Made by a program: the position numbers and the translations under genes. Of a stretch of 64,000 bases of DNA, positions 9,906 through 21,542 are shown in pieces; the stretch's first letter is position 1; the number at the start of each line of letters is the position of its first letter. Source of the DNA: Branchinecta lynchi (lineage: Eukaryota; Arthropoda; Branchiopoda; Anostraca; Branchinectidae). Under the pieces are notes generated by a model. The model was given only the letters and a program-made list of their open reading frames with translations, was not told where the DNA came from and did not search any database. Where the stretch lies: positions 8,432,001-8,496,000 of the forward strand of contig JAKZAP010000018.1 in NCBI GenBank assembly GCA_023053575.1. Reading direction: 5' to 3'.

Positions 9906-12424
9906 TTTGTCAATCAGGGGATGACCATTCTAGCTTGTCATAATTCCAACTAACAAGCTTGTCTACGCATCGAAACGTGCATTTCTTTGCTGGGATTCTC
10001 GCTTAATTATCACTTGTCCTAGATCTGATCTGTCAGGGCTTGTCGGTCATCATCCCCATTATTCAAAAATCGGCTTCAAGAATTTCCCTAACTATTTTGA
10101 CAGTAGTCAAAAGCAATGAAAGAGTCTGTGGTCTATTTGAAAAAGTGAGTCAGCAAGAACGCGGCGTGTAGCCCGTTCCTTTCATGCATTGTCGGTGCTG
10201 AAGTTGATGCTCTCTATTCAACTGGTGTTGGGAATGCAAAGGACCTTTGAATTTCCAACAACTGCAAGTGACACGGCGCTTCTGTTAAAGGAGGGTCCTC
10301 ATTGTGCACAGCACACTAGGAGAAATTATATAGAAGGAGATTATTGTGTTCCTGGTATTAATGCAAAAAGAATCCATTATCTGTGAGAAGGGTCGGAGCT
10401 GATTGTTGGAGGTAGTTGATACGTGTGAACATTGAGGCTTATGTTCTTTGTTCCACCAGCAAGTGTGATGAAACACGTTACTTCATATCGTCAAAACCAT
10501 TAATAAACTCATTATTTTTTATAACAAAATATGAAATAAAAGTTAAAGCACAACTCTTACTAGAAATGATCTCTCCACGATGAAATAGCTCAGAAATATC
10601 GTTTCGGAAACTAGCATTACTTCGGGCAACCGTTTGAAAACTTAACGCGCCGTTGTTGAAAAGCGGGGAAAACAAGCAAACCAAATGAAGCCGAAAATAT
10701 AAAATAAGCCTTATGGCCTACCATGTCTGTCAAAAGGAAAAACAACCTTTGAAGCTTCTCATGTCCTTATGTGTGAAAGAGTCGTGTGTGAAAGTCGGTG
10801 GACCTTGAAGCTTTAGGTGAAGTTTAGGTTGCGCGATGGACAAAAATTGGCTGCACCGGAAATCCCTAAAGGCGTTTTCCCGCGACACAATACTCTTGAT
10901 GACTATCTCTCCCTGCCGATGCAGAATCTCCGTGTACCTGCGGAAGAAAGGAAGACTTAGTCATTTAGAGTATTGTGTGCCACACATTTCCGAGTGTTTG
11001 TCGCGGAAACACGATTGTCTGACACACAGTCAAGCCACAAGTTGAGACTAGCGGAAACGCCGTTTTGTCTATTTTTTGGTCGGTAATTTCTAATGTCTGA
11101 AAATAAAAATAAAATTGAGATAAAATCTCTATAAATAGATTTAAGGCTTTCGTCCTTACCAACCTGTGCAAAAAGGATAATCGGTTTTTTGTCTACATGC
11201 TAGTGAATGTAGTTAATTTTATTGTTTTGACATTATTTTGCTGTTAAATTTGAGTTTCCGCTAGAATCGAGCCAAAAAATCGACAATCCCCTCGGCAGTT
11301 GTTTGTCGAATTCGAGCCACAAAGCGAGCCACAAAAATCTTGTTGGTCGCGGAAACACACTTGTGGGCGGCACAAAAGACCGCGGAAACACTCTTTTTGA
11401 GCCACAATCGACCCGCAAACTGTTTGTGGGAGCACGGAAAAACGCATTAAGTCGTAGGTACAAAAGGAAACGGTGGCGAAAGGCGGGGATTTCAGAAGCT
11501 TGTCCACAAGGGAGCTAGGGATAATACAAAAAGCAAAATAAGCAAGAGGGGTCCTTTAAGTTTATTCTTATTACCAAAAAGGGGGCACGGCTCTTTTTGA
11601 CTGCCTTGGGGCCCTGGATCCCTTTAATTTAATTAATTTAATTTATTTTTTAACCCGCTAAATGAACAAAAGCGGAGTATAAACAAAAAAAAGAAAAAAT
11701 ACAACAAAAACGACTAAATACACAACAAAAACACTTGATTATTTAAGGAGGCGGACAAACCCATGATGAGCTGGGAGAGCCTTCACTGTCTGGGGGAGTT
11801 TATCAGCAAGCTCAACTAGCTTTCCGGTTATATCTGGAAGCCCGAAAACTGAAATAAGGTTGCTTTGGCCAGCGCTGTTCGGCTTTTTGACTGCCTAGGG
11901 ACCCTGTATCCCTTTGGTCAGCGCCTGACGGGGTAAGAAGTTCGGCTTCTACAGTTTTGCCACTCAATTTCGGGCGTCGGTGGGATTACCTTGCCCCCCC
12001 CCCCCTAGCACCACAGACAATTTACAACTGACGCTCTCGAGTTCAGGCAATTTCAATCGAATAGTGATTATCGGCCAACTGGCCACATAGTAAATATTTA
12101 AAACAAAAACTATGACAACGCCAGTTCAACTAGTCACAAAAATGCCATTTTTGGAGATTCACTTATCTGCATCTTAATTCGCATTTCGGAGCAGATAAGG
12201 TCCATGATGGATCGAGTGGACCTGTTAAACTTCGGTTTTTGTACGTTTTCTTGCTGGATGGACTTCGATTGCCAAACGAGGGTCTGCCTACTCCCCGTTA
12301 CCTGCTGTACACCATTTCTTGGCACCGGCCGAAACAAGCGGTGCCGGCACCGGCGCCGGTTATAAATTAGGTTGTCCATCTTTCAAACTATTTAAATATG
12401 CCAATTTAAATGTTGTAACACATG
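9906..12424. other. 2.5-kb region of diverged repeats, no gene supported
   Basis: No exon could be recognised. A block at 10885-10965 reappears inverted at about 33635-33715 (GCAGAATCTCCGTGTACC against GGTACCCGGAGATTCTGC). Sequence at 10560-10830 resembles 46530-46860. Two copies of a TTTTTGACTGCC...CCCTG...TCCCTTT block occur at 11588-11627 and 11881-11918. All suggest old dispersed repeats. Confidence 0.4.
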
Positions 12425-12701
12425 AGCCTCGTTTTTGTTGCAATAGCGCTGCCGCATCGCTGCTGCAGCACTTCTTTGCTTTTGCATAATATGCGTTTCT
12501 GGATTCACTTTCTTCTTGGCTGAAGCGGCAGCGCTGCAGCATCTTGCAGGGAAGCACGGACATGGTCGGAGAGCAAGTCCGTGATTCTCGAGAAGCTCTG
12601 CCGTCTTCCTCGGAAGCGCTGCAGTGCAAAAAGAGATGTAGAAAGAATCAGTCCGGAATCGGCCGAGAAGTGGACCTGCAGCATGCAACAAAAACGTGGC
12701 T
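12425..12701 (+). mobile_element. TIR element F, short copy
   Basis: Ends are AGCCTCGTTTTTGTTGCA and (reverse complement) AGCCACGTTTTTGTTGCA, flanked on both sides by ATG, a possible 3-bp target duplication. Interior segments such as GAGCAAGTCCGTGATTC and GGCCGAGAAGTGGACCTGCAG also occur in the longer copy at 58569-59230. No transposase frame is visible, so it is non-autonomous; the superfamily is not assigned. Confidence 0.7.
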
Positions 12702-13109
12702 ATGGTAACCGGTGCCAACTGCTATCAGCAGGTGCCAGCACGGTGCACTTGCTGTGCACTAAAATCAAGTAGGCAACCCTCCATGTCAAGCTGTTGGTTT
12801 TGAAGATTAGTTGAACATGGTTCAAACTCCTGTTGATATTTGAAGTTTGTTTCACAACTTTTACATTATTACGGGTCTCAGGGATAAACAGTAACTACTT
12901 CATTTCACATCGCACCAAGAGAAATCGCCGTCGGATGCCAAAGTTTGTGACGTACACACCAAAGATCGCTGTCGTATTCTAACTAGGTATTTTTGTTTTA
13001 TTTACGCATTAACCAATGAAACTAAACGTTGCAAATGACTAACTAAGCTAAGTTATAAACAAAACTTCATAGCCCACAATTCTTCTGTTACAAGAAAAAA
13101 ACGCTACTG
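12702..13109. other. Spacer without recognisable gene
   Basis: Nothing supported. Confidence 0.3.
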
Positions 13110-13492
13110 CACTGTCAGAAGTTTCATAACAGATAGCTTATAACACTTTCAAGAATAACACCTTTTCACTTAGAAATAAAGTGTTATGACCAATTAAGTT
13201 TACATTATTTCGTGCCTAGATCTAAAACAACACCTTCAATTGGTAAAAATACTAAGGGGAACGAAAGAAACATAACAGATAACATCCCAAAGTGTTATCT
13301 GTTGAAACCGCGCATCCTTCTGTTGTCGTTATGTAACTTCTGACAGTCTAGTATTATTACCTATTGAAGGTGTTGTTGGAGATCTAGGCACGAAATAGTA
13401 TAAACTTAATTAGTCATAAGACTTTATTCTAAGTGAAAAGGTGTTATTCTTGAAAATGTTATGTGCAATCTGTTATAAAACTTGTGACAGTG
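13110..13492 (+). mobile_element. Foldback MITE D, copy 1, with nested half copy
   Basis: Begins CACTGTCAGAAGTTTCATAA and ends in GACAGTG. Arms of about 128 bp (13110-13237 and 13364-13492) are inverted copies of each other. The centre (about 13255-13352) is the right half of the family consensus (ATAACATCCCAAAGTGTTAT, CCGCGCATCC, CTTCTGACAG), so a second copy appears to be inserted or recombined into the first. TG lies outside both ends, as in the copy at 57018. Confidence 0.65.
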
Positions 13493-14308
13493 TGAAATGT
13501 AGACGATTGTTAATTTCCAAGCTCCAGCCCCATGACCTTTTAAAAATAGTACATAATTAATATTTTATAATTTCGGTATTACATTATAAAGTATTTCTCT
13601 CCTTCTGTCTCGTCATTTTGGCCAAATAAAAGCCTTTAATTAATATGCATCGTTGATTGCTTTTGTTCCAATTACATGCCATATTGGTGGACTTTCCCAC
13701 GTGAATTCATTGTCAAAATTTTCTGCATATATTGCGTTACTGGACCATCTTGAAGACTTCGCCCAGTATTCACTCCGAACCCATTGGCCCTTAATCCTGC
13801 ACTGTCATTGATAAGTCTTTGTGTGTATCCGAAGCTTTTGATACTTCTTTTTCAAAGGTGGGAAAGAATAAAGGCTAGGGATTTTGCATAAATAATCCCT
13901 TTGTAACGATCGGTGGGAATCGCTTACCGTTCGACAGAGGAAGACGAATCTTTTGTCCACACAGGTGTGTATCATTGTTGCCAGACACCACTTTTCTCTT
14001 TGTATTGTTGGTCTATACAGATGGCTAGCAGAAGGTGTGGGATAACACGAATTGTGAATTTATTGTTGCTGGTATTTATTCGGATGTAGTGCGTGACATA
14101 GAATAGAACAGACGTGAATGTTGGCAATAAATAATATTTTGCCAACGAATCTTTTATCTTCTTTGATATATCATGTTTAGTTAAACCCATCCCGCGTGTC
14201 AGTGACATCTGTGTTGAATTTAGCCCACCTTTTTAGTTTGAAATATTTACTTCATTAGCCTCCTGTTTGTTAACTAAACAAAACAATTGTTTTGGTTTTC
14301 ATTGGCGG
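13493..14308. other. Unannotated 0.8-kb stretch
   Basis: No gene or repeat could be supported. Confidence 0.3.
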
Positions 14309-14748
14309 AACTTTTGCTTTTTATCAAGACCGAAAATAATGGAACTCATTCGAACTACATTCGAACCGGTATTGTAATAGAAAGAGGAGTACAGGACAGT
14401 TTCAAAACCAAAATATCAAGATGGCAGGTTTCGGAGGGATCCCATAGAGGGATAATTTTTGGGACTACGGATTTGGACCATCGTGTCCCTAGTAGATCCG
14501 GTTTTCGCCAGTTCCCGAAAAACTGTTCGTCGTCGGAAGAGCTTTGCTTTTTGTCATAACGAAAATAATTGAATTCATTCCAACCGTTATTATGAAAGAA
14601 AAAGGAGTAGTACTAAACAATTTCAAAACAAAAATACCAAGACGGAAGGTTTCGGGGGGATCTCAAAGAGAGATACTCGTGGGATTTTGGATCCGGGCCA
14701 TCGCGTCTATTAGATACGGTTTTGGCCAGCTCCAGTAAAACGGTTAAT
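14309..14748 (+). repeat. Tandem duplication, two units of about 220 bp
   Basis: Unit 1 (14309-14537) and unit 2 (14539-14748) share in order CTTTTGCTTTTTATC / GCTTTGCTTTTTGTC, GAAAATAAT, AAGATGGCAGGTTTCGG / AAGACGGAAGGTTTCGG, GGGATC, GGGACTACGGATTTGG / GGGATTTTGGATCCGG and GATCCGGTTTTCGCCAG / GATACGGTTTTGGCCAG. They are strongly diverged. The units resemble family B units and may be a decayed part of that family. Confidence 0.6.
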
Positions 14749-14856
14749 TCATTCTCTTGTGTTTTGGGATCCCCGAAACCCAAAATACTCGAAATCGTGA
14801 ACAGAGAAACAAATTGTAGAGAAACGATCGGATCATGATTTACGATTATTTTTCTT

Positions 14857-16160
14857 TGGCACTTGTAGCTTTCGGCTCAAAGTGTCAATCGCTTTTCCGT
14901 CCGTCAGTCGGGCAATCCGCTGACCAAGAGTTAGAGCAGATGGGCTAAGAGGATGAAACGTGCCAGGCCTATTAGGTACCTGTTTAGTTTGACTCGGAAA
15001 TCGTCACTTCCCGGATTTGACCATCCGGGGGGAGTGGAAGGGGGGGGGAATCCGGAACCTTTTGTCAGGCGTAAAGCTCGAACGAGGAATTGGATCTGGA
15101 CGGAAACAAGTAGGTGGCAAAAGTACATGCCCGATATGTTCCTTTACATTTCCGGCCTGGTTCTGGCAATTGGGGGGTGGGGCGGAATTGTGATACGCTT
15201 AGAGTGGCGGGATCGGGATGGAAATTGGCAGCAGACCAATCATAGCCCCCAGATTTTCTTTTTGGAAGTCTGCACCCTACGACTCCTCTCACTCTGGGGG
15301 AAAGCTTGTAGCATGTGTAACTCTCGAATGAGTAACCGGATCCGGGAGAAACTTCATAGTCGACAAGAGCGCATATTATTTTGTAGGCTACCATTTCCAG
15401 GTTCGGACTGGATCAGGCAACTGGGGGAGTGTCTGAGGGAGGGGGGGGGGTCTTATTGTAACATAGCGCTCGAACGAAGGGTCATATTCGGTGAAAAGTG
15501 CACATGTCCTAGATGCTCCTTTGACAAGTCCAGACTGGATCCGACAACTTTGGGGGAGTTCTAGGGGATACCGGAAATCTCGCCGCAATTTATTCTGTTT
15601 ATATACCTGGACCGGATCTGAATACTTGGGGGAGGGGGAGGGGGGCGGATCCGATACGGAGGGAACTTGATGTATGGCAAGAGCACAATGTTCTAAACGT
15701 TCCATTGACAGGCTGCCAAGTCTGGATCTAGCCACTGTGGAGTGAGTCGGAGCGGGGAGTTGGAAATCTTGTGAAATGTATAACACTCGAACAAGTGGTC
15801 CGAACCGGATGGGACTTGGTAATTGGCAGGAGCAAATAGCCTAGGCTTTCCACTTAAATTAAATTAAATTCTATTTATAGCCCGTCTAGGCAAAGACGGA
15901 GTATGGTAAAAGAAGAAAACAAATGAACAAGTCCGGACCGGATCAATGTGGGGGTTGGACAGGGATCCCGGAAATCTCGTGGCACGCTTAGGCGGAAGAA
16001 TCTGACGGAACCTGGTGGACCATCGGTCGTTCAGTCCGACGAGTCAGGGTACTTCCAGATGGGCCAATAAGAGGATGCACGGTCCACTATTGAAAACACG
16101 ACCGTTAGCGGGAAAACAGATTAACTACCTTGCGAGTGTCGTATGAGATTTCAGCTCTTG
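14857..16160 (+). mobile_element. Family B composite repeat, decayed copy B0
   Basis: Starts TGGCACTTG with the inverted AAGTGTCA shortly after, then TCCGTCCGTCAGTCGGGC and GATGAAACGTGCC, the family B head. Units with CCGGATTTGACCATCC and GGGGGGAGT-type blocks follow, and a decayed right end (GTATGAGATTTCAGCTCTTG) lies at about 16138. A 203-codon open frame runs across several units (14953-15564) but shares no likeness to a protein family and follows the repeat. Confidence 0.6.
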
Positions 16161-17589
16161 TTAATTTTTCGGCTAGGGAAAAAGGAAATGTCGTTGCCAC
16201 GCAGTTCAGCAAACGCCCTTCTTGCACTATATGGCTGGCTTGTGTATCATTTTACGACCATCGTGTCTGTCGCCGGCTCTTTCAGGGAATGGCTCGTCGA
16301 GGCACTGAGATGATTTAACTGTCAAGAAACCCTTTTGGTAACCCAGGAAAGTACTGAAGGCACGTAGCAGGCCTATCTTGCAATTTAAAAAAATTATAAC
16401 GTCGCAATCCGTTTGGCTACCCTCCACCCCTGGTCATTAGCAGACCACTTAGCAAGAGCGACTAGGAGACCAAATGTACGAACCTGTTAATATAACGAAG
16501 GGGAGAACCAAGGAGGTACTCGCTCACCGGCACCCAGGCCACATTAATTCATGGCACCCTTCCGGCACCCGATGTACACGGGTGTCGGGAATGAGTAACC
16601 CCTCTGGAAGAACCCTTGAAAGCCTGTGGTCTAGCCGACAGTCCCGAACATGGGCTCGTGTCTATCAGCGGTTTGTTTGAGGTCCTCAAGTTTCTTCTGA
16701 AAATAGATTTGCAGTGTGTTAGAAATGTTTTTGTTGTTTTGGATCCATAACAACAATGAGGAGAAAGTTCTAGGCTACCTATGACATCGCATGTTATTTG
16801 TGATTGTTTTGTAGCTATGGAGTTTGTAGTTTTTGGCAGAATAAAAACCCAATCACCCATTCCGTTGTTCCTAGGATCGTTTGCCGTCCATTTTCTTTTC
16901 CAATATTCCGAACTTACTATGTCAGTTTGATCACTACGCTGTTTTTTGTTTTTTTTTTCCGTGTGTTGATCTTTTCAAGATAGGTCAAGCTCCCTCCGAG
17001 GGGTTGCACATTCTCAATTTTAGTGTACAGCAAGTGCGCGGTCGCGCGGTGACGGCACCGGTTTCCGCGTGTTCAAACTGATCAGAAGCCTCGCCGATTT
17101 TATTTTTGGTGGCGGCGCACAACCCTCGGCTTGGCGGCGGGTTGCTGTTTGGTGCCATTTGCCAGACCTAACAAAAACAAAACTGGAACTCGGGGACTAT
17201 AATCTAGATAAGCCTGAATCCGCTGCATCTGTAGATGATTATTATAAACAGTATCGGTTCACTGACCGGCCAGGTAGCCCATCCACACAATTTAAGCTAT
17301 TCTGGTATTTTTGTGTATGAGAAGCAACAATTACAAAACGTAGTTCTTAGTTCTCTGGTGGACTAAACCACCTTATTCTGCTTTCAAAACAGCAACTTGC
17401 GTCAAAACAGCAAGCTGCTGAGTTCCTGCAATTTTGTTTGTACTAGGGAATAGCCAATTATCGTTACTAAAAAATAACCGCTTTCAGATTCGGTTCGGAG
17501 TCGATTTGGGGAGTTGGTGCTGTTGTTGGTTTATGAAAAAAAATAAATAGGTTTTAGGAATGGTTAAATAAATTTCGAACAACAACATT
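16161..17589. other. 1.4-kb region without supported gene
   Basis: Contains diverged GGTGCCGG / CCGGCACC-rich repeat pieces at about 16530-16600 and 17030-17060 of the type seen at 25670-26070, and a decayed family A-like piece at 16738-16790 (GGATCC...CTATGACATCGCA). Confidence 0.35.
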
Positions 17590-18275
17590 TAGTTTAAAGC
17601 ACAATGGACACTTCTAATGCTTTACTTTGTATTAAATGCTTCACAAATAAACATTTCCGACTTCCATTAGAAGGCGCTACGAAAATCGGCCGTTTTCTTG
17701 TTATCCCTTGTTTTTACCTCTCTGTCATTTCGGCGATCCAAATCTTAGGAGCTGGAATATCGTGGCAGGAAATTCAAAAACTCCCAGCAATTCTTGATAG
17801 AAAAGGATATATTTGAGATGTCACCAAAGTCAAGACCGCAGATGCCGATTACCTGATTGTTCTAGTGTTTCATCAGAAGTTCCATGGCTTAAAGTGCCTA
17901 TTAAAAGTTTTTCTTTGTGGAATAGTGTTGTGAAGCTTGATTAGCTTGCTTTATAAAATGTACCAGAATATGCAATAAGCTTATACAAAATAACATAGCT
18001 ACAAAAATCATTCAAAAACAAATAACCTATTCAAATCTGAATTATACAAGCTGATTTATGCATAAAATAAAGATCTACTAAGTATTATAAGAAACATCAC
18101 TTTTATCTTTGTCCAAGCTAGTAAATTGAGCATGTACTGTCCCGAAAAATTACGCTTTGCAATATCACAGAGAGGAAACTCTTGAACAAGCTGCTGATCT
18201 AGGGGGTAAGCATTGTTCCTAGGTTGTTACAGAGTGGGATTAAGGTAGTTTAATGTGCCCATTGAACTTTAAGGA
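17590..18275 (+). repeat. 680-bp dispersed repeat E, copy 2
   Basis: Plus-strand copy of 1268-1946. It contains the same 70-codon frame (17604-17816) with mostly amino-acid-changing differences, so there is no sign of protein selection. It lacks the inverted arms that flank copy 1, so the repeat can exist without them. Confidence 0.65.
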
Positions 18276-18471
18276 AAGTTCTAATGCTTAAAAAAAACCT
18301 CTGTTTTACTGATTTTTTTTTGCAAACTGTGCAGCTGTAAAACAAGCTTCAAATGTCGCAAGTATAAATCCAAAGAAATGTTGAAGATCTTGCACGAATA
18401 GCTTGCGCTCCAACAATGGTATGCCAGCCAGTCCGACCCTTTAAACCTCTTTTCCATTAGCAAGGTAATAA

Positions 18472-18552
18472 CCGAGGGGTTACCAACTGTCGGGCACACT
18501 CTATTGTCGGGCACACCTGTACCCCAATTTTGGGAGTTGGTAGCCCCTCGGG
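18472..18552 (+). mobile_element. 81-bp miniature inverted-repeat element
   Basis: Ends CCGAGGGGTTACCAACT and (reverse complement of the right end) CCGAGGGGCTACCAACT, with AATAA on both outer sides as a possible target duplication. The interior has two copies of TGTCGGGCACAC. The left-end motif recurs at about 25670 and 16590. Confidence 0.5.
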
Positions 18553-18881
18553 AATAACAAGTGCAATAAACCAACTCGCAGCAGCCTAATACCCCCTTTG
18601 TCGCAATTCATATGGACGGCATATGGACATAGGACAAGGACAAGAGTGACACAAAATAGAGTGACAATTCACACTATCGTGCGACATGCGGCAACCCTGC
18701 AAGACAGTCCAGTTTCCAACTGTTCATTAAAGATTAAAGTACGTCGCGTCGTCTTATTTGTTGCTGTTGCACCTAACATACTATTTTAGTACAACATTTA
18801 CAAATTTAGTATGTCCACTTTGCTTGGACATACTAAAAAAAACATCAATCATCAATGGTATCTGACGGTCTTTCTGATTAC

Positions 18882-18916
18882 TTTTTGGGATCCCAAAACG
18901 TAAGTGGAGGGATACC
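18882..18916 (+). mobile_element. Family A fragment A4 (left end only)
   Basis: About 35 bp of the family A left end (TTTTTGGGATCCCAAAACG through GGGATACC), then unrelated sequence. A solo terminus. Confidence 0.75.
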
Positions 18917-19012
18917 CTCGAGTGGATAAGCAAGGAAGCAAGTTCAATAATAGCAGGTATCTGATACCACGGTAATTGGACCTGCATTTTGTCGTTTTGC
19001 AGTTACCATGGT

Positions 19013-19037
19013 CAGGCCCGTATCCAGTAATTTGTTT

Positions 19038-19081
<44 letters not shown>

Positions 19082-19256
19082 GCATTTCGGGGGGGGGGGG
19101 GGGGGTATTGTCTGCTGGTCGGATAAAAAAAAGTACACAAAAAACACATAGATCAGAGGGAAAAGCCTATACAAATGATTAATTTGTGTCTGTTTGGGGG
19201 GGGGGTCAACCCCCTAACCCCCCCCCCCCCCCCCCCCCCCGCTGTATACGGCCTTG
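19013..19256 (-). mobile_element. hAT-type MITE with G/C runs, copy 2
   Basis: Starts CAGGCCCGTATCCAG and ends GTATACGGCCTTG, flanked by ACCATGGT (19005-19012) and CCCATGGT (19257-19264), an 8-bp target duplication with one mismatch. It is inverted relative to copy 1. It contains an uninterrupted run of 42 G (19039-19080), a second G run before 19107 and a C run ending at 19240. Confidence 0.88.
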
Positions 19257-19264
19257 CCCATGGT

Positions 19265-19698
19265 ATCTGACAGTACGCTTGCTTTCCGAAAACGACACTT
19301 GTCGGATTTGCGCTTTTAGGAAGTTATCCCAAAATAACTACGTAGGTCCACTTACACCCTCGCTTACAACCACAAATGCCGAACTCGAGGCCAAACTCCT
19401 TTCCCACCGATTTGACAAAAACATTGGCTCTTGTGTTGATGATGATGAAAGTGAGATGAATTTTCAGATATCACGATCATTACCATGGTTGGAGCACTGG
19501 TACCTACCTGAATCTAAGATACCGCTGAAAGTAGCCAGATACTCATTAACTGCAAAAATGACCTTAGACCGTGGTACCGTCACATTTTATCTGCAAAAAC
19601 CACAGCTTATCAACCTAGGTTGTTTCTTTTTCTCTTTCGATCTGGGTCAGTATTGGTTACGAAGGAGTGAAACTCCGGACGAAATTATTAAGTTACAA
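19265..19698 (+). other. Open stretch, doubtful
   Basis: A frame stays open from inside the MITE to the tRNA (19186-19737). It starts in homopolymer and ends in a tRNA, so it is not a gene as it stands. The middle part (about 19275-19690) has somewhat more balanced composition than its surroundings and an AG acceptor-like TATCTGACAG just before it. It could be an exon remnant; I do not recognise the peptide. Confidence 0.15.
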
Positions 19699-19772
19699 GC
19701 CTCTGTGGCGCAATTGGCTAGCGCGTTCGGCTGTTAACCGGAAGGCTGGTGGTTCGAGCCCATCCAGGGGCG
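19699..19772 (+). tRNA. tRNA-Asn (GTT), copy 1
   Basis: Folds as a full cloverleaf: acceptor GCCTCTG pairs with CAGGGGC (one G-T), the anticodon loop CTGTTAA carries GTT at 19733-19735, and the T arm is GGTGG-TTCGAGC-CCATC with one wobble pair. The discriminator is G. The A box (TGGCGCAATTGG) and B box (GGTTCGAGCCC) are intact and TTTT follows at 19776, as expected for pol III termination. It carries asparagine to AAC/AAT codons. It differs from the copy at 20937 at a single T-stem base. Confidence 0.96.
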
Positions 19773-20936
19773 TCCCTTTTGCTCGGACAAACTTTTGGTC
19801 AATTCGAATACCTGGATCGTTGCTGAGACAAGCGAACTAGCCTATACACGGTTAAGATAGCAGCCACGTCTATAGAATGTATATAGTGTTACAATGTTCT
19901 GATGTAAGTATATGGAAGCAGAGGGATTGATGGTAAATTTTCCCCTGGAACAGGGCTAACTTTGTTTTAAGTTTTTCAACTACAGTAGTTTCTTGGTACC
20001 CCATCTTTATATGCTTAATATCGGAAATGTGGAACTCAAATGAAACTCTTGCGAAGCAACATTTTTCAGGATTGAAACGGGATGGGTGTGGTGAATTTTG
20101 CACCATGTCAATAAACATCCAAATTTGATTCATGAACAGGGTTGAAACTTAGGTTCAATCAACAGTGGGATATATTGTGCGTTTTCTAAATTATGAATAG
20201 GCGAAACAAGTCTGACCGAGGCTCTGACAATTTAATTTTATGGCAATTTCTGGTCGTACCTTTATTATTGCTCTTTAAAGTTTAACCGAAAAGGGCTAGG
20301 ATACGACAATCTAGTTACCCATCACTTGTTCACTTAAATAATCTTGAAAACCCGATGAAAAAGCGTTAGTTTGTTTTTCTGATATTGCCAAATAATCGAT
20401 TGTCCTAGTGTGCTTGCCGCTCTTCCCGTTTTTGTGATAGCTCTATGGTGCCTGCCCCCTACACACCTGTGAAGATTCTGTCGATCCATCATTCCAAGAG
20501 GACCATGTGACTCCATAAAAACTCCTCCATTGACTGTACTCCTTTTGAAGAACACTGGAAAATTTCCTTGACAGGGCAAGTCTTCTGGTCGTTACCCTTG
20601 TCAGTTGGCAGTCTTCTGAGCTGGTTTTACAATCAGGGATTGAGAAACGATTGATATTTGCCATATCTGACCTCGACCAAAATATGAGCTTGAAAATTCA
20701 CGTTTGGTCGACAGTTTAAATTTTCGCGGGCGAATTGTGGACGGATTCACCATGGGAAAGCGTCCACATTCTCAACGTCCCTACTGAAGACTACTGTGGA
20801 CAGAATGAAAATCCCTAATGGGTGTTGTAATAATTCAATTTATTTGAATCTATGATGTAAAAATAATTTGCCTGTTCAGTTAAACTTTAAATATATCGGA
20901 ACTCTAAACTTTCTCTTTGAGGAATAAAGCTGCCAA
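19773..20936. other. Spacer between the two tRNA-Asn genes
   Basis: No gene supported. The segment at about 20270-20345 is an inverted partial match to the repeat at 52260-52765 (GTTTAACCGAAAAGGGCT block). Confidence 0.35.
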
Positions 20937-21010
20937 GCCTCTGTGGCGCAATTGGCTAGCGCGTTCGGCTGTTAACCGGAAGGCTGGTGGTTCGAGCCCA
21001 CCCAGGGGCG
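20937..21010 (+). tRNA. tRNA-Asn (GTT), copy 2
   Basis: Same cloverleaf as the copy at 19699, with a fully paired T stem (GGTGG / CCACC). The anticodon GTT is at 20971-20973. A TTTTT pol III stop follows. The two genes are in the same orientation about 1.2 kb apart, with unrelated flanks. Confidence 0.97.
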
Positions 21011-21074
21011 TCCTTTTTGCTCCGCTGTCTTTTTTAGAAGCAAAATGGGATGGCTGAAGAATAAATGTCAAAGG

Positions 21075-21425
21075 CATGAATTGTCCTGTTGGGAGAAGCT
21101 TGAGTGTTCCAGTATACAAAGTAATCGACAAACTCAGGACAAACTGTGTCACAAGTCTGAGATATACACGTTGATGGAAGGATGGGGTTGGTTGGACCTG
21201 GAGTTTTGAGGGTTAGGTGGAGGTAGAAAAGCCGTAATCTAGATGAAGGTGAGCTATCATCCATATCTAAATCCCCCGGCCCGGCTGACCAGGATTCGGA
21301 ATATGTTACAAGGCAGGAATTGTCCTGTTGGGAGAAGCTTGTCAAGCTTGAGTGTTCCAGTATACAAAGTAATCGACAAACTGCGTCAGAAGCCTGAGAT
21401 ATACACGTTGATGGAAGGATGGGCT
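21075..21425 (+). repeat. Direct repeat, two copies of about 110 bp
   Basis: Blocks at 21075-21180 and 21313-21422 share AATTGTCCTGTTGGGAGAAG, GAGTGTTCCAGTATACAAAG and TGATGGAAGGATGGG at high identity. The second has a 9-bp internal duplication (GTCAAGCTT). A local tandem duplication next to tRNA-Asn copy 2. Confidence 0.75.
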
Positions 21426-21542
21426 TTCGATATTTAAAAAACTTTAAGTCAAAATAAATGTATAAAAATCACAGAACTTTACATACACATAAGACACTTT
21501 TAAACCGAGTTTTAAACACGCACATTGTAAACATTATAAAAT

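Noticed and set aside
14953..15564. 203-codon open frame on the plus strand
   Set aside because: It lies in the decayed B0 copy and follows its repeat structure; no protein-family likeness.
17604..17816. 70-codon frame conserved between two copies of repeat E (also 1719-1931)
   Set aside because: About eight of eleven differences change the amino acid, which is what neutral drift gives, so shared openness reflects common descent rather than coding.
19186..19737. 183-codon open frame
   Set aside because: Begins in the G/C run of a MITE and ends inside a tRNA gene, so it cannot be a gene as it stands. A possible exon remnant in its middle is noted with low confidence.
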